From Bradyrhizobium elkanii WSM2783 (lineage in GTDB: Bacteria; Pseudomonadota; Alphaproteobacteria; Rhizobiales; Xanthobacteraceae), in the NCBI RefSeq assembly GCF_000472865.1, contig NZ_AXAP01000016.1, positions 62,609-126,608 on the forward strand: a stretch of DNA of 64,000 nucleotides, given 5' to 3'. Below are positions 1-7,900 of the stretch, piece by piece. The position numbers were made by a program, and so were the translations under genes. The notes beneath the pieces were generated by a model. It did no database searches, was not told the DNA's origin, and worked only from the letters and a program-made list of their open reading frames with translations. Positions within the stretch are counted from its first letter, which is position 1. Each line of letters opens with the position of its first letter.

Positions 1-1
1 G

Positions 2-1687
2 CTGACCGGCGCGCCGCGCGAGGCCGTGCAGAACCGGCTCGATCTCTGGCTCAAGACGCATATTACGAAATTGCTCGGGCCGCTGTTCGACCTGTCGAAG
101 GCAGAGGACCTGCAGGGGATTGCGCGTGGCATCGCGTTCCAATTGGTGGAAGCTCTCGGCGTGCTGGAGCGGACCAAGATCGCGTCCGAGATGAAGGATC
201 TCGACCAGCCCTCGCGGGCGACGCTGCGCAAGTACGGCGTCCGCTTCGGCGCCTATCACATCTACTTCCCGCAGCTCCTCAAGCCGGCGGCGCGGGCGCT
301 GGCCTCGCTGCTCTGGGCCGAGAAGCAGGACAATGTCGATCTGTCGGCGCTGTCGAACGTGCAGCATCTGGCGTCGAGCGGGCGTACCTCATTCCCGATC
401 GACAAGGGACTGCCGCGCGATGCCTATCGCGTGCTCGGCTACAAGCAGTGCGGCGAGCGGGCAGTGCGCGTCGACATCCTGGAGCGGCTGGCGGATCTGA
501 TCCGTCCCGCACTGGCCTGGCGCGAGGGCGCGCCGGGCGAGAAGCCTGCGGGCGCGTTCGACGGCCGCGGCTTCGTGGTGACGCAGGCGATGACCTCGCT
601 CACCGGCTCGGCCGGCGAGGATTTCGCCTCGGTCCTGCGCGCGCTCGGCTATCGCATGGAGCGCCGCCCGCCCCCGCCGCCGAAGCCGGTGGAAGTGGTC
701 GAGACAGTGTCCGCCGAGACGCCGGCGGTGGAAGCGACCGCCGAGGCCTCTGCGGAGGCACCGGCGGAAGAAGTGGCCGCCGAGCTGCCCGCGTCCACTG
801 AGGCCAGCCCATCCGCGGCGCTGTTGCCCGAAGTTACCCTGGCGCCGGTGCCGAGCGAGGAACCAGCGGCTGCCGCCGCAGACCCCGTGGCCGAAGCGCA
901 ACCCGGGCCTGAAGTGATCGAGGCGCAGCCAGAGCCGGTGGCTGAACCGCAGCCGGAGCTTGAGGCGATCGAGGCGCAAGCAGAGCCCGTTGCCGTAGTG
1001 CAGGCGGACGCGACCGCTCCCGCAGAGGTCCCGGCCGACGCGACGGCAGAGCCGATGCCGACGGCCGCAGCCGAGGCTGCAGCCAGCACCGAGGAAGCTG
1101 CACCAGCCGACGCCGTTACCGAGCCAGCCGCAGCCGAGACCCCGGCCGAGCCGCAACTGGTCGAAGTCTGGCGCCCCGGCGGCCGCTCCGAGGAGCGTCG
1201 CCCGCGCCATGACCGCAGCCGCCACCGCCATCAGCCGCGCGAGGGCGCACAGGGCGCCGCCGCAGCGGGTGAAGGTGCCGATGGCGCCCAGCGCGACCAG
1301 CAGCGCCGTGGTCGCCGCCATCACGAATTCCGCAAACCGCGCGAGGATGCGCCCGTGGGAGCTGCGGCCGCCAGCAATGGCGCCCCGCCTGAGGACAAAG
1401 GCGGGCGCCGCGAGCGCTTCGAGGGCAAGGGCCGCGACCGCGACAATGATCGCCGCCGCGATAAATTCTCCGGCGACCGCAAGGATCGCGACCGTGGCGA
1501 CCGCGAGCGCGGCGGCCGTGATTTCCGCGACAAAGGCGGCCGCGACAAGGGGCGCGAGAGCGGCCCGGCGCTCCGCCAATATGCGAGTTCGGCGCCGCGC
1601 GAACGCGAACGCGCGATCGATCCGAATTCGCCGTTCGCAAAACTCGCGGCGTTGAAGGAGCAGCTCGCCGGTAACCGCAAAGATTGA
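2..1687 (+). CDS. Helicase C-terminal part with long disordered tail (5' truncated by window)
   Basis: The reading frame is open from the first bases, so the start lies outside the window and about 561 residues are visible. The first 200 or so residues (LWLKTHITKLLGPLF, GVRFGAYHIYFPQLLKPAAR) resemble the C-terminal region of alphaproteobacterial SUV3-like ATP-dependent helicases; the motor motifs would lie upstream. The middle (about residues 230-385) is Ala/Pro/Glu-rich with repeated EAQPEP-type units. The end is rich in Arg, Asp and Gly (RDRGDRERGGRDFRDKGG), as in RNA-binding disordered tails. It ends 27 bases before the S4 RNA-binding gene, which fits an RNA-related pair. The helicase assignment rests on family resemblance of the tail only. 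Confidence 0.75.
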   Translation: MTGAPREAVQNRLDLWLKTHITKLLGPLFDLSKAEDLQGIARGIAFQLVEALGVLERTKIASEMKDLDQPSRATLRKYGVRFGAYHIYFPQLLKPAARALASLLWAEKQDNVDLSALSNVQHLASSGRTSFPIDKGLPRDAYRVLGYKQCGERAVRVDILERLADLIRPALAWREGAPGEKPAGAFDGRGFVVTQAMTSLTGSAGEDFASVLRALGYRMERRPPPPPKPVEVVETVSAETPAVEATAEASAEAPAEEVAAELPASTEASPSAALLPEVTLAPVPSEEPAAAAADPVAEAQPGPEVIEAQPEPVAEPQPELEAIEAQAEPVAVVQADATAPAEVPADATAEPMPTAAAEAAASTEEAAPADAVTEPAAAETPAEPQLVEVWRPGGRSEERRPRHDRSRHRHQPREGAQGAAAAGEGADGAQRDQQRRGRRHHEFRKPREDAPVGAAAASNGAPPEDKGGRRERFEGKGRDRDNDRRRDKFSGDRKDRDRGDRERGGRDFRDKGGRDKGRESGPALRQYASSAPRERERAIDPNSPFAKLAALKEQLAGNRKD

Positions 1688-1714
1688 GCCGCGCCAACCC
1701 AGGAATGAGGCCGA

Positions 1715-1984
1715 TTGGAGCGCCAGCGTCTCGATAAATGGCTGTGGCACGCGCGGGTGGTGAAGGCGCGCACCAGCGCCGCCGCGCTGGTCGAGGCCGG
1801 CTATGTCCGCATCAACGGCGTGCGCGAAAGTGCGCCCGGGCACGCGGTCAAACCGGGCGACGTGCTGACCATCGCGCTCGATCGCAGCGTGCGCGTGCTG
1901 AAGGTGATCGGCTTCTCCGAGCGGCGGGGCGATGCGACGGCAGCGCGGGTGCTGTACGAGGATTTGCAGAGCCGCCCCGAGTGA
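1715..1984 (+). CDS. S4-domain RNA-binding protein (Hsp15/HslR-like)
   Basis: This 89-residue protein is almost entirely an S4 RNA-binding domain: RLDKWLWHARVVKART at the N-terminus, then VEAGYVRINGV and KPGDVLTIA, the usual S4 order. Hsp15-family proteins bind stalled 50S subunits carrying nascent chains; that role here is by family only. The start is TTG, supported by a GAGG about six bases upstream; the first ATG in the region is out of frame. It follows the helicase gene by 27 bases and is probably co-transcribed with it. Confidence 0.85.
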   Translation: MERQRLDKWLWHARVVKARTSAAALVEAGYVRINGVRESAPGHAVKPGDVLTIALDRSVRVLKVIGFSERRGDATAARVLYEDLQSRPE

Positions 1985-2137
1985 TTATCTCGGGCAGGCA
2001 ATCAGTTGCCCGAAAGACGGCGCCGAAAACCGACTTGCTTATCTTGCAGCAGCGGTTCTCCTGCGCTACGCAATTTTTGAAACGCAAGCCCTTCAAAGAA
2101 TGAATCCGCTTTCGGAGTCTTTGGTTCGGAGTCCTGG

Positions 2138-2476
2138 ATGACCTACGTCGTCACTGAAAACTGCATCAAGTGCAAATACACCGATTGCGTCGAGGTCTGC
2201 CCCGTCGATTGTTTCTACGAGGGCGAGAACATGCTGGTCATCCATCCCGAGGAATGCATCGATTGCGGCGTCTGCGAACCAGAATGCCCGGCGGATGCGA
2301 TCAAACCGGATACCGAGCCGGGCCTGGAGAAGTGGCTCGAGGTCAACAGCGAATACGCCAAGAGCTGGCCAAACATCACCCAGAAGAAGGACTCGCCCCC
2401 TGACGCCAAGGAGTTCGACGGGCAGGAAGGCAAGTTCGAGAAATATTTCTCTGCCAACCCCGGAACCGGCGACTGA
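2138..2476 (+). CDS. fdxA: Seven-iron ferredoxin FdxA
   Basis: A 112-residue bacterial 7Fe ferredoxin that carries electrons in the cytoplasm. Cys9, Cys17 and Cys50 are placed to bind the [3Fe-4S] cluster, and Cys21, Cys40, Cys43 and Cys46 the [4Fe-4S] cluster (CVEVCP and ECIDCGVCEPECP are visible). The C-terminal extension after residue 60 (EKWLEVNSEYAKSWPNI) is typical of the Azotobacter FdI/FdxA type. ATG start. The gene stands between the S4 protein and CarD, the order usual in Bradyrhizobium and relatives. Its electron partners cannot be read from this window. Confidence 0.95.
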   Translation: MTYVVTENCIKCKYTDCVEVCPVDCFYEGENMLVIHPEECIDCGVCEPECPADAIKPDTEPGLEKWLEVNSEYAKSWPNITQKKDSPPDAKEFDGQEGKFEKYFSANPGTGD

Positions 2477-2599
2477 TTCGCGCGCTGTCCCTGGCCGGAT
2501 CGAGACCGTTTTCCGGCGGGGAACCACGCCTTCGTTTAACCCTGTTGACAGAGTTATGACCGTCGGCCCCGGCAGGCGACGGGATTCGGCCCTAAATCA

Positions 2600-2627
2600 T
2601 TGATTTTTGCGGAAAATGTGCTATATT
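2600..2627 (+). promoter_or_regulatory. Candidate sigma-70 type promoter for carD
   Basis: A -35-like TTGATT at 2600-2605 and a -10-like TATATT at 2622-2627 are separated by 16 bases, in a locally AT-rich stretch. Transcription would begin near 2634, almost on the TTG at 2635. This makes that TTG an unlikely start and favours a start further in for carD. Confidence 0.5.
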
Positions 2628-2727
2628 AGGCACATTGTCAGAGCCGAACCCGGCCATCCTGATCCTTGGCCCCGTTCGTTTCCGCAAAAACACCGAACAG
2701 GGGCGTGGCAGTTTCCGCGCGCAGGCT

Positions 2728-3666
2728 GTGTCACAGAAAACGCGTAAAAAGAGTGCTTCCAAATCGTCAAAGAAAGCCGCTGCAGTTGCCCGCAGCGCAG
2801 TCAAGGGTCGTGCCAGGGCGTCCGTGAAGGAAGCCCGTAAGGCTGCGGCTACAAAGTCCTCGAAGAACAAAAGAAGCGTGATGCCAGAAAAGACTGCCAA
2901 AACTGCCGCGAAAGCGACAGCCCAGAAGACCGTTGCTTCGAAAGTCGCCGCCAAGACTGCTCCCAAGGCTGCAGCTCCTGCGCCGAAGGCCGCCGTCAAG
3001 CCGGCTGCGAAGCCGGTTGCCGCGGCCCCGCGCGTCGAGGAGCCGAAGAAGGTCGTGACCCAGCGTCAGGGATTCAAGGCCAACGAATTCGTGGTCTATC
3101 CGGCTCACGGCGTCGGCCAGATCCTCGCGATCGAGGAGCAGGAGATTGCGGGCGCCAAGCTGGAACTGTTTGTCATCAGCTTCATGAAGGACAAGATGAC
3201 GCTTCGCGTCCCAACCGCGAAGGTCGCCAATGTCGGCATGCGCAAATTGTCCGACCCGGCTCTGGTCAAAAAGGCGCTGGAGACGCTGAAGGGCCGTGCC
3301 CGCGTCAAGCGCACGATGTGGTCGCGCCGGGCGCAGGAATACGAAGCCAAGATCAATTCGGGCGATATCGTCGCGATCGCGGAAGTGGTGCGCGACCTCT
3401 ATCGTTCGGAATCGCAGCCCGAGCAGTCCTACTCCGAACGCCAGCTCTATGAAGCGGCGCTCGACCGGCTGTCGCGCGAGATCGCGGTCGTGCAGCACTC
3501 GACCGAGACCGAAGCGATCAAGGAAATCGAGAGCCAGCTCGCCAAGAGCCCGCGCCGTGGCGCAGCCAAGGCCGAAGCCGGCGCCGAGGACGGCGACGGT
3601 GAAGGCGACGCCGACGATCTCGACGGCGACAGCGACGACGCTACCGTCGCCGACGAGGCGGCGTAA
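2728..3666 (+). CDS. carD: CarD/CdnL-family RNA polymerase-binding regulator
   Basis: CarD/CdnL proteins bind the RNA polymerase beta subunit and stabilise open promoter complexes. The conserved domain starts with QGFKANEFVVYPAHGVGQI near residue 115 and runs through LKGRARVKRTMWSRRAQEYE to RDLYRSE. Ahead of it is a Lys/Ala-rich stretch of about 110 residues resembling histone-H1-like tails, and after it an acidic tail (EDGDGEGDADDLDGDSDD). Family members such as Caulobacter CdnL lack the long basic arm. The start is uncertain: the frame is open from a TTG at 2635, GTG 2728 is chosen here, and ATG 2881 is the conservative alternative. No strong ribosome site marks any of them. Confidence 0.85.
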   Translation: MSQKTRKKSASKSSKKAAAVARSAVKGRARASVKEARKAAATKSSKNKRSVMPEKTAKTAAKATAQKTVASKVAAKTAPKAAAPAPKAAVKPAAKPVAAAPRVEEPKKVVTQRQGFKANEFVVYPAHGVGQILAIEEQEIAGAKLELFVISFMKDKMTLRVPTAKVANVGMRKLSDPALVKKALETLKGRARVKRTMWSRRAQEYEAKINSGDIVAIAEVVRDLYRSESQPEQSYSERQLYEAALDRLSREIAVVQHSTETEAIKEIESQLAKSPRRGAAKAEAGAEDGDGEGDADDLDGDSDDATVADEAA

Positions 3667-3690
3667 GCAGCCAGCACAAGTTTTGCAACG

Positions 3691-3725
3691 AAAAGCCCGG
3701 CCAAGCGGCCGGGCTTTTTGTTTTT
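3691..3725 (+). terminator. Rho-independent terminator after carD
   Basis: AAGCCCGGCC and GGCCGGGCTT form a GC-rich hairpin with a four-base loop, followed by TTTTTGTTTTT. The A-run before the stem would let it also work for the convergent oxidoreductase gene on the minus strand. Confidence 0.9.
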
Positions 3726-3734
3726 GCGTCCTTG

Positions 3735-5177
3735 TCAGGCGGCCGGTCGCTGCGCGGCGGCCGGAAGAACATTCTGATTTAGCCTGAACAGGTTGCCGGG
3801 ATCGTACTGGGCCTTGAGCGCCGCGAGACGAGCGTAGTTCGGGCCGTAGGCGCCGGACACGCGATCGCTCTCATCCTCCGGCATGAAGTTGACGTAGACG
3901 CCGCCGGTTGCGTACGGCGCAGTCTCAGCAAACAGCCTGCGCGCCCAGCTAATCGAGCGTTGCTCGTCGCCGCGGTCACGCCACCGCGTATGGACGTTCA
4001 TGACAAATCTGGCGTCGCGGTGGGGGAACGCCGTCGCGTCGACAGCCACGCGGCTGGTGGCGCCGCCAAGCTGACCAATGAAAATTTCGCTCTCACCGGT
4101 CGGCAAGCTCTTCGTATGGCTTACGAGGGTGTCGAGCAGGCCGTCGCCGAGCTCGGCGAAATTGTGCGACTTCCAGTAATTGTAGGCTCCGGGCGTGAGC
4201 AACGGGTCGAACGCGCTCTGCCAGCTCGCGAAAGGCTGCATGCCGATCACGTCGGCGACCGGCTCCCCGAGCGCGCGCAACGGTTCCAGGGCGCGGTTAC
4301 CCTCGTCCTCGCCACCCGTGTAGCAGACGGCGAACGCGACGATTTCCTTGCCGTGCATTTCGACAGGCAAGAATGGCAGCGGCGGCGCCTGCCGGAGCAC
4401 CACCCAGATCGTGAGTTCGTCCGGCACTTTGGCGGCGATGTCGCGATAGCCCGCAAGAAGTTCGTTCGCCCGAGCGAAGGGATGGATGATGAGTCCAGAG
4501 AGCACCATTGGGCCGACCGGATGCAGGCGAAACTCGAACGAGCTCACGACGCCGAAATTGGCGCCGCCTCCGCGCAGCGCCCAGAGCAGGTCAGCGTCCT
4601 CGGCCTCGCTCGCTCGCACGAGTCCGCCATTGGCCGTCACCACGTCGGCCGAGATGAGGTTATCAGCGGCAAGCCCCAATTTGCGGCTGAGCCAGCCGAA
4701 GCCGCCGCCCAGCGTCAATCCCGCAACGCCAGTCGTCGAGTTGATGCCGAGGGGGGTGGCAAGGCCGAAAGCCTGCGCCTCCTTGTCGAATTCGCCAAGC
4801 GTTGCGCCCGGCTCCACGCGCGCGGTGCGGTTACGCGGATCGATCCGCACCGAACGCATCAGCGAAAGATCGATCAGCAGCCCGCCTTCACAAACAGCAC
4901 TGCCCGCGATGTTGTGGCCGCCGCCACGCACGGCGAGCAAGAGTCCGTGGTCGCGCGCAAACCCCACGGCGCGCATGATGTCTGCAGCTCCTTTGCAGCG
5001 TACGACCGCGCCCGGGTGGCGGTCGATCATCGCATTCCAGATTGTGCGTGCCTCGTCATAGCCCGGCTCGTTGGGCAGGCAGACATCGCCCCGCAATGTT
5101 TGCCGAAAGGCATCGATCGCATCGCTTGCAAACGTAATCGCCCCGCCCTGCAGCGAGGCCAGCCGCATCTCCGTCAT
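3735..5177 (-). CDS. FAD-linked oxidoreductase with BBE domain
   Basis: A 480-residue PCMH-type flavoprotein. The FAD-binding half contains VRGGGHNIAGSAV, whose His is the usual covalent FAD attachment site of 6-hydroxynicotine oxidase and berberine-bridge-type enzymes. GVAGLTLGGGFGWLSRKLGL follows; it lacks the Cys needed for a second covalent link. The C-terminal BBE segment YDPGNLFRLNQNV is intact. The start at 5177 is chosen over the longer frame to 5270 because TCCTCC at 5184-5189 is a perfect ribosome site on the minus strand. The substrate is unknown (amine, alcohol or sugar are all possible). A palindromic candidate operator lies about 130 bases upstream. Confidence 0.85.
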   Translation of the reverse strand: MTEMRLASLQGGAITFASDAIDAFRQTLRGDVCLPNEPGYDEARTIWNAMIDRHPGAVVRCKGAADIMRAVGFARDHGLLLAVRGGGHNIAGSAVCEGGLLIDLSLMRSVRIDPRNRTARVEPGATLGEFDKEAQAFGLATPLGINSTTGVAGLTLGGGFGWLSRKLGLAADNLISADVVTANGGLVRASEAEDADLLWALRGGGANFGVVSSFEFRLHPVGPMVLSGLIIHPFARANELLAGYRDIAAKVPDELTIWVVLRQAPPLPFLPVEMHGKEIVAFAVCYTGGEDEGNRALEPLRALGEPVADVIGMQPFASWQSAFDPLLTPGAYNYWKSHNFAELGDGLLDTLVSHTKSLPTGESEIFIGQLGGATSRVAVDATAFPHRDARFVMNVHTRWRDRGDEQRSISWARRLFAETAPYATGGVYVNFMPEDESDRVSGAYGPNYARLAALKAQYDPGNLFRLNQNVLPAAAQRPAA

Positions 5178-5307
5178 GGCATCTCCTCCGTAACTAGCGG
5201 TGACTGTTTTTCGGGCCAGCATTTTCTGGCCGAGATCAATAAAGAGGCGGGCGCCGTCGATGGCTGTCATTCACAGCCGAGGTAGCGCAAAAAAAGTCTT
5301 TTGCCGT

Positions 5308-5327
5308 CCGTTCGATATAGCGAACGG
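5308..5327. promoter_or_regulatory. Perfect inverted repeat, candidate operator
   Basis: CCGTTCG (5308-5314) and CGAACGG (5321-5327) are perfect complements around a six-base AT-rich centre. The layout resembles operators of dimeric regulators. It is 131 bases upstream of the flavin-linked oxidoreductase start, with no T-run beside it that would make it a terminator. Confidence 0.5.
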
Positions 5328-5404
5328 AGAATTTCCGCCTGGACGTTAGTCCAACCCGATCAATGAATGGTTCAACGACGGAATGTGGACGGGCTTTTTA
5401 GCGG

Positions 5405-5446
5405 ATGTCGAAGGTGGAGATGCTGAAGGGCCGAGCCCGCGTCAAG
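5405..5446 (+). pseudogene. Short fragment matching the carD core
   Basis: Bases 5422-5446 repeat bases 3285-3309 of carD with one mismatch, and the match extends weakly to 5416. In the same frame both read E-x-LKGRARVK. The similarity stops at 5446 and the local frame closes after 38 codons, so this looks like a remnant of a second carD-like gene rather than a working one. Confidence 0.4.
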
Positions 5447-5809
5447 CAAGCTGCGCCGTCGCAACGAGCAGCAATCGCTTGGCCTCAACCAGCTTCATTG
5501 TGCCCTCTTCTCTATCGATAACGGGGTCAGCTTTTTCCCGATGTCCACGCCTGCGTTCTGCGACAGGGATGCCGAGTGATCCTGAAGCTGCCGCAGAAAC
5601 ACGGCGGCGATGGCACAAAGCGCATAATTCGAAGTGTCAGAGTGGCTGCCACTTATTCCCGAAACAAAATCCGAGTGTTGCCGTACTAGCACAAGTTTCG
5701 CGGGTGAAATGATCTATGCTCGCGGGTGGAATTGGAATGCAGACTTTAATCGCCGCAACAAGTCCATCGGCCGTCCGATCCTTAGGCGACGCCGAAGAGG
5801 GGGAACGAT
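5447..5809. other. Intergenic stretch before the beta-barrel gene
   Basis: No convincing gene was seen here. Open frames of 65-109 codons exist on both strands but lack family motifs, ribosome sites and sensible composition. The last 100 bases probably carry the promoter of the outer-membrane protein gene, but no clear -35/-10 pair was recognised. Confidence 0.4.
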
Positions 5810-6565
5810 ATGAAGAAATTTTTGCTGGGCACTGTTGGTTTGATTGCACTCGGCGCGACCGCGCCGGCGCTGGCCGCTGATATGGCGGTCAAGGCGCCGC
5901 CACCGCCGCCGCTTCCGCCGGTCTACAATTGGACCGGCTTCTACGTCGGCGCCAATGGCGGCTGGGGCCAGAGCCGCAATTGCTGGGATTTTATCGACGC
6001 TTTCGGTGGAGTGTTCAGTGACGGTTGTCGCGAGCGGTCCGGAGGTCTGGTCGGCGGTCAGATCGGGTATCGCTGGCAGTTTGGCGGCGGCTGGGTGGCC
6101 GGCCTGGAAGCCCAGGGGGATTGGGCCGATCTCCAGAACACGCGCGCCAGCCTCATCGATCCATTTTTCTCGACGCGCGTGAAAACCGACGGCATAGGCC
6201 TTTTCACCGGCCAGATCGGCTATGCCTGGAACACGTCGCTGCTGTACTTCAAGGGTGGCGCAGCGGTGACGAGCAACAGCTTCAGCGTTCTCGATACGCT
6301 TACAGGCAGTAGTCTGGCCTCGTTCAGTTCGACCCGCTGGGGCGGTAGCGTGGGTGTCGGATACGAGTACGGCTTCGCACCGAACTGGTCGGTCGGTGTC
6401 GAGTACGACCACCTGTTCATGGGCAATGCGAACAATTCGTTCTCGGTGGTCAATCCCATCGTTGCCGGTGCGCTCAATCGGATCAGCCAGGACGTGGACA
6501 TGGTCACGGTGCGCGTGAACTATCACTTCAACTGGGGCGGTTATGCCTCGCCTGCCCCTTACTGA
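5810..6565 (+). CDS. Outer-membrane beta-barrel protein (Omp25/Omp31-like porin family)
   Basis: A 251-residue exported protein. A signal peptide ends at ATAPALAADM, followed by a proline-rich linker and then YNWTGFYVGANGGWG, the hallmark opening of the small Rhizobiales eight-stranded barrels. Alternating strands follow (GGQIGYRW, VGVGYEYGF, WSVGVEYDH), and the last strand TVRVNYHFNWGG places an aromatic near the end as BAM recognition requires. GGGGGAACG upstream of the ATG serves as ribosome site. It is monocistronic, with its own terminator. Its likely role is cell-envelope structure; a specific channel function cannot be read. Confidence 0.9.
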   Translation: MKKFLLGTVGLIALGATAPALAADMAVKAPPPPPLPPVYNWTGFYVGANGGWGQSRNCWDFIDAFGGVFSDGCRERSGGLVGGQIGYRWQFGGGWVAGLEAQGDWADLQNTRASLIDPFFSTRVKTDGIGLFTGQIGYAWNTSLLYFKGGAAVTSNSFSVLDTLTGSSLASFSSTRWGGSVGVGYEYGFAPNWSVGVEYDHLFMGNANNSFSVVNPIVAGALNRISQDVDMVTVRVNYHFNWGGYASPAPY

Positions 6566-6591
6566 TCGACTGTCAATCTCCAGCAAACTTC

Positions 6592-6619
6592 AAGCCCCGG
6601 CATCGTCCGGGGCTTTTTG
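6592..6619 (+). terminator. Rho-independent terminator after the beta-barrel gene
   Basis: AAGCCCCGG and CCGGGGCTT form a hairpin with a six-base loop, followed by TTTTT. It lies 26 bases after the stop codon. Confidence 0.9.
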
Positions 6620-6671
6620 TTGAGCGGGCCCGATCCTCCTGGCCTGCGGCAATCGGTCATTCGTGCTGTCC

Positions 6672-6772
6672 TAGAGCGTGATGACTTCTCTTCGACTCGT
6701 CATCCCGCTCTAGCCCTTTGTTTGAGCATGATCTTTTCGGAAAACCGGTGTCCACTTTTCCGGATCATGCTC
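6672..6772. repeat. Two adjacent palindromic intergenic repeats
   Basis: The first unit (6672-6712) folds TAGAGCG..GATGAC against GTCATC..CGCTCTA. The second (6724-6772) folds GAGCATGATC against GATCATGCTC around TTTTCGGAAAACCGGTG. The second type recurs in degenerate form at 27833-27927. These are dispersed REP-like elements of the Bradyrhizobium group, not genes. Confidence 0.75.
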
Positions 6773-7126
6773 TAGTGATCACGTTTGTTCGCGCAATTCC
6801 ATTGCACATCCGTCAACGTCGCTTCTGCTTTCTTGGGCGCTTGCGGCCTCCTCCCGGAGGATTGCTGTCGCCGGCTTCGTCTTGTCGGTTGCAACGCCGG
6901 CGCAGGCGTTGAGGCCCGGTCACATTCACTCCGCAAGAGGCGGCGCTAACCAGCCCCTTAAGCCCACATAGAGCGTCGCCGTCCTTGACACGTTTGCTTC
7001 AGCCGACTGCGAGCGGGAATTGTGCTCGCTCGCCCTGCCTTGACCTAAGTCAATGTCAGCCGGATGACCGATCATTGAATCAGGAGCAAGAGCCATTCCG
7101 TTGCGCTTCTGATTGGGGAGAGATGA
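6773..7126. other. Intergenic stretch before the ClpP-like gene
   Basis: No gene was recognised. GGGGAGAGATGA immediately before 7127 is the ribosome site of the next gene; the rest shows no repeat, hairpin or clear promoter. Confidence 0.4.
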
Positions 7127-7786
7127 GTGATCAGGACGCTACTCACACTCTCGGCCATTTTCCTGTCGGCGGATTGCGCGAGCATGGAGATTTCGCGCGT
7201 GGCGGGTTGCTCCGGAGATGTCCTGAGGCTGCGGGGCGATATCGAAGAGGGCGACTACATACGATTTAGATCTCATTTCAGTGCCCAGCGGCGAGTTCTC
7301 GGCGTCGATCTCAGCTCGAAAGGTGGAAAACTCGATGAAGGATTCCAGATCGCAATCTTCACGCGTCAGAAGCGGTTGACGACGTACGTTTCGGGAGAGT
7401 GCGATTCGGCATGTGCGTTCATTTTCTTGGCGAGCCGGAAGCGCTACGTATCGGAGAGCGCAACGATCGGAGTTCACTCGGTTTCAAACGGCCACGGCGG
7501 AGAAGATGTCAAAACGATCCGCGATACCATTTACCTGGCCAGGTTGTCGGCGAAACTCGGCATTCCGCTCTCAACGATTGGAAGAATGGTGACGACGCCC
7601 GCAGGAAAGATCTCTTTTCTGAATGAGGACGACCTGTTGACGCTGAAGGCGATCGTTCGCGATCCTTTTGAGGGCATCGTGGGAGAAAAGAATTCGCCAG
7701 AAAACTGCAGCACCAATCAAACAAAAGCAGCTTCGAACCTGAAACAATCGGCTCCGAAAGCAGCCAGCCATTCGACAACGGATTAG
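7127..7786 (+). CDS. Exported ClpP/crotonase-fold protein
   Basis: A 219-residue protein with a short hydrophobic N-terminus (IRTLLTLSAIFLSAD), probably a signal sequence. The core matches the ClpP-like layout: VLGVDLSSKGGKLDEGFQIA, then SGECDSACAFIFLAS, whose Ser sits where the ClpP nucleophile lies, then ATIGVHSVS with a His in the expected region. The acidic third residue is not obvious. The last 50 residues are polar and probably disordered. The start is GTG with a strong GGGGAGAG just upstream. Similar small periplasmic proteins are common in Bradyrhizobium with no known role; protease activity is inference. Confidence 0.7.
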   Translation: MIRTLLTLSAIFLSADCASMEISRVAGCSGDVLRLRGDIEEGDYIRFRSHFSAQRRVLGVDLSSKGGKLDEGFQIAIFTRQKRLTTYVSGECDSACAFIFLASRKRYVSESATIGVHSVSNGHGGEDVKTIRDTIYLARLSAKLGIPLSTIGRMVTTPAGKISFLNEDDLLTLKAIVRDPFEGIVGEKNSPENCSTNQTKAASNLKQSAPKAASHSTTD

Positions 7787-7900
7787 CGGAGGTGGGTTAC
7801 ACAGAACAGTCGTAGTGGCGGTGTCCTTAATGACTTGGTTTTCGAGGTTCGCGCAGGGGGAGAGGCAGGTTCGGCCGATGATCATTTGTCGAGAATAGGC

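Noticed and set aside
389..1843. Long minus-strand open frame opposite the helicase tail
   Set aside because: It is opposite a repetitive GC-rich gene, has no family motif and arises from the skewed codons of the plus-strand gene.
3960..5285. Plus-strand open frame of 441 codons opposite the flavin-linked oxidoreductase
   Set aside because: The minus-strand frame has clear FAD and BBE motifs and a ribosome site; the plus frame has neither.
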